Part shown: positions 62,216-64,000 of the stretch, one piece after another
Numbering within the stretch: the stretch's first letter is position 1
How the letters are laid out: the number at the start of each line of letters is the position of its first letter
NCBI GenBank assembly: GCA_050633505.1
Contig: JBOEGQ010000007.1
Span: 62,001 to 126,000 of the forward strand
DNA length: 64,000 nucleotides
Source of the DNA: UBA1672 sp050633505
GTDB taxonomy: Bacteria > Pseudomonadota > Alphaproteobacteria > Micavibrionales > Micavibrionaceae
Direction of reading: 5' to 3'
Position numbers and translations under genes: made by a program
Notes under the pieces: generated by a model
What the model saw: the letters and a program-made list of their open reading frames with translations, nothing else
Database searches by the model: none
What the model was told of the DNA's origin: nothing

Positions 62216-64000
62216 CTATTTCTTCTTTTTACGTTTGGATTGCGTTTTTTTCTTCGGCTTGGGTGGCGTAATATCCTTAATCGGCTGTGGTTCTGGTGTA
62301 TCAGCGTCCTGATCTCCGAAGAGTGCCTTTTCCGCCTCTTCTTCCGCCATGCCGATAAGGGGATGAACATCCGGCCCATCTTTTAGATCTTCTTCAAGCT
62401 GCTCTTCAAACTTATCTTTTTCAAAGATGTAAATCGGCACACCCAAAGAGCGCATAATATACATCTGTTGCAACATTGATAAGAATGCACTAAACGCCCA
62501 GTAGATTACCAAACCAGACGCAAATCCGGCCATAATGAACGTGATAAAGAACGGGAAAATATTCATCATATCACGCTGCATTTTATCTTGAGGCGGCGGG
62601 TTCAAACGCTTTTGCAACAGCATCGCCACAAGCATCAAACAAGGCCAGGCACCAATCATCAAAACTGCCGGTGGATTCCATGGAATTAGACCAAACAAGT
62701 TGAAAACCGTTGTTGGATCAGCAACAGACAAATCTTCAATCCAGCCAAAAAACGGCGCATGACGGATCTCAATCGTCATAAGTAAGATTTTATAGAATGC
62801 AAAGAAAATAGGAATCTGAACCAAAATAGGCAAACATCCAGACATCGGGTTAACACCCTCACGTTGATACAACTCAACGATCTCCGCCTGTAGTTTTTCT
62901 TTATCGTCACCGTGTTGCTTTTTAATTTCTGCAATTTGCGGTGCAACCACCTTCATTTTTGCAAAAGAGCGATACGAAATACTGGTCAAAGGAAACACAG
63001 CCATACGGATTACAATAGTCAGAAGAATAATGGCAACACCCATATTACCAACCAACAATCCGACATAATGTAGCGCCAAGAAGAACGGATAGGTAAAGAA
63101 CCAGAACCATCCGAAATCAACGGCCAAATCAAGGTTATCTACGTTAAGCTGACTTTGGTACTTTTCCAGCATCAAAACCTTCTTCGCCCCTGCATAAAGG
63201 TGATAGTTATTTTCGATACTGCCGCCGTCTTTTAACAACTGCGCCTGCCCGGTAAAGTCGGTTTGATAACGGTCACGATCCGATGTCACAGGATCTTTCG
63301 TGAACTTAAAACTAAATTTCGTATGGGTATCTTGTTGCGGCACCAAAGAAGTTAACCAATATTTATCTGAAACACCAATCCAACCACGTGACGCTTCGAC
63401 GACATAGCTTGGCTCATCCGACATAGAGCCATATGTCATTTGTTCTAACGCGCCATTAATAAAGCCCATCGGCCCTTCATGTGAAACCCACATATAGCGA
63501 TAATCATCCGGGATATCTGTTTGTGAAATCAAACCATAAGGATGCAAAGATACATCCTTGCCAGAATTGTTACGTACAACCTGCTTGATAGAAAAAACAT
63601 AATTTTCATCAAGTGATATATAGCGCTCAAAACGTAAGCCCTGCCCGTTATCCCAAATCAATGTCACAGGATTTTTCGAGGATAATACCCGATTTCCCTG
63701 CACACGCCATAAGCTTGCAGCATTCGGTAATGCCATGGTTTTATCTGCTGAAACCCACCCATAATCCACAAAACGTGCCTTACGGGTGCGTGCCGGTGAG
63801 AACAAGGAAACATGTTCTTTTTTCTCTAAAGTCTCGAAATAACCTTTCAAACTCAGATCATCAATCAATCCGCCGCGTAAAGAAATACTGCCGTAAACCG
63901 CCTCATTATCGAATGTAACTCGTCCACCTTGCGCAATGGCTTCGTCTCTTGGTAGGAACTCAACCGGCTCTAAAAGCTGGGGGTTATGCTCAATAATTTC
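62216..64000 (-). CDS. yidC: Membrane protein insertase YidC, 5' end missing
   Basis: Inserts and folds inner-membrane proteins, with or without SecYEG. The frame remains open to the right edge of the window, so at least 595 residues are seen and the N-terminal transmembrane helix is likely missing. Seen: the periplasmic beta-supersandwich domain (VTFDNEAVYGSISLRGGLIDDLSLKGYFETLEKKEHVSLFSPARTRKARFVDYGWVS), the core with MAVFPLTSISYRSFAKMKVVAPQIAEIKKQHGDDKEKLQAEIVELYQREGVNPMSGCLPILVQIPIFFAFYKIL and YWAFSAFLSMLQQMYIM, and a basic C-terminus (PPKPKKKTQSKRKKKK). Confidence 0.96.
   Translation of the reverse strand, partial: EIIEHNPQLLEPVEFLPRDEAIAQGGRVTFDNEAVYGSISLRGGLIDDLSLKGYFETLEKKEHVSLFSPARTRKARFVDYGWVSADKTMALPNAASLWRVQGNRVLSSKNPVTLIWDNGQGLRFERYISLDENYVFSIKQVVRNNSGKDVSLHPYGLISQTDIPDDYRYMWVSHEGPMGFINGALEQMTYGSMSDEPSYVVEASRGWIGVSDKYWLTSLVPQQDTHTKFSFKFTKDPVTSDRDRYQTDFTGQAQLLKDGGSIENNYHLYAGAKKVLMLEKYQSQLNVDNLDLAVDFGWFWFFTYPFFLALHYVGLLVGNMGVAIILLTIVIRMAVFPLTSISYRSFAKMKVVAPQIAEIKKQHGDDKEKLQAEIVELYQREGVNPMSGCLPILVQIPIFFAFYKILLMTIEIRHAPFFGWIEDLSVADPTTVFNLFGLIPWNPPAVLMIGAWPCLMLVAMLLQKRLNPPPQDKMQRDMMNIFPFFITFIMAGFASGLVIYWAFSAFLSMLQQMYIMRSLGVPIYIFEKDKFEEQLEEDLKDGPDVHPLIGMAEEEAEKALFGDQDADTPEPQPIKDITPPKPKKKTQSKRKKKK

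Noticed and set aside
1..64000. CRISPR array or retron
   Set aside because: No set of regularly spaced direct repeats and no cas or reverse-transcriptase gene was seen. The only repeat array (36654-36935) has unequal spacing and hairpin units.

Overview
The window looks like a chromosome segment of a moderately AT-rich alphaproteobacterium. The support is gene content and order typical of that class: rmuC-def-fmt-truA, yidC-engB, dapD/dapE, a Trm112-like protein, DUF3108 and PRC-barrel envelope proteins, and an HxlR regulator. Some features recall Micavibrio-like lineages, but the genus cannot be fixed from sequence alone. Core genes carry leucine synthesis (leuA with a leucine-rich leader peptide), methionine synthesis (O-acetylhomoserine sulfhydrylase), DNA replication and repair (holA, a uracil-DNA glycosylase, rmuC), RNA modification (rlmB, truA), Met-tRNA formylation and deformylation (fmt, def), lysine and peptidoglycan precursors (dapD, dapE, glmS, glmU) and membrane insertion (yidC, partial at the right edge).

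Layout. 1-3.2 kb: core genes. 3.2-5.2 kb: gene-poor stretch with a structured RNA relic and an unknown zinc-ribbon-like protein. 5.2-6.5 kb: metY. 6.7-12.4 kb: a decayed mobile island ending beside tRNA-Tyr. It holds an orphan MobC-like gene, secreted and toxin-like hypotheticals, and a serine recombinase that has lost its catalytic domain and been fused to a small upstream gene. 12.4-21.6 kb: core genes with two small genes that have their own promoters. 21.6-48.05 kb: a complete 26.4 kb integrative mobilizable element inserted in the 3' end of tRNA-Gly(GCC) and bounded by a 49-bp direct repeat. 48.1-64 kb: core genes.

The element carries a tyrosine integrase with an AlpA/excisionase-like gene, a TraD-type coupling protein, a MobA-type relaxase with MobC, and no type IV secretion channel genes, so it probably borrows one. 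Its cargo is mostly DNA defence: an HpaII-like restriction-modification pair with Vsr, two different HNH proteins, and an operon of a six-helix membrane HerA-like ATPase, an AlbA_2 (Schlafen-type) protein and an ApeA-like HEPN protein. A TIR-domain protein faces this operon tail to tail.

Most notable signals: (1) two homologous structured minus-strand RNAs (about 4.0-4.24 kb and 23.31-23.54 kb) with a 9-bp helix whose sequence differs completely between copies yet stays paired; (2) the HerA/AlbA_2/ApeA/TIR cluster as a candidate composite defence system; (3) a leucine attenuator upstream of leuA; (4) a tandem hairpin array upstream of the mobilization operon; (5) an apparent stop-codon-loss fusion in that operon.
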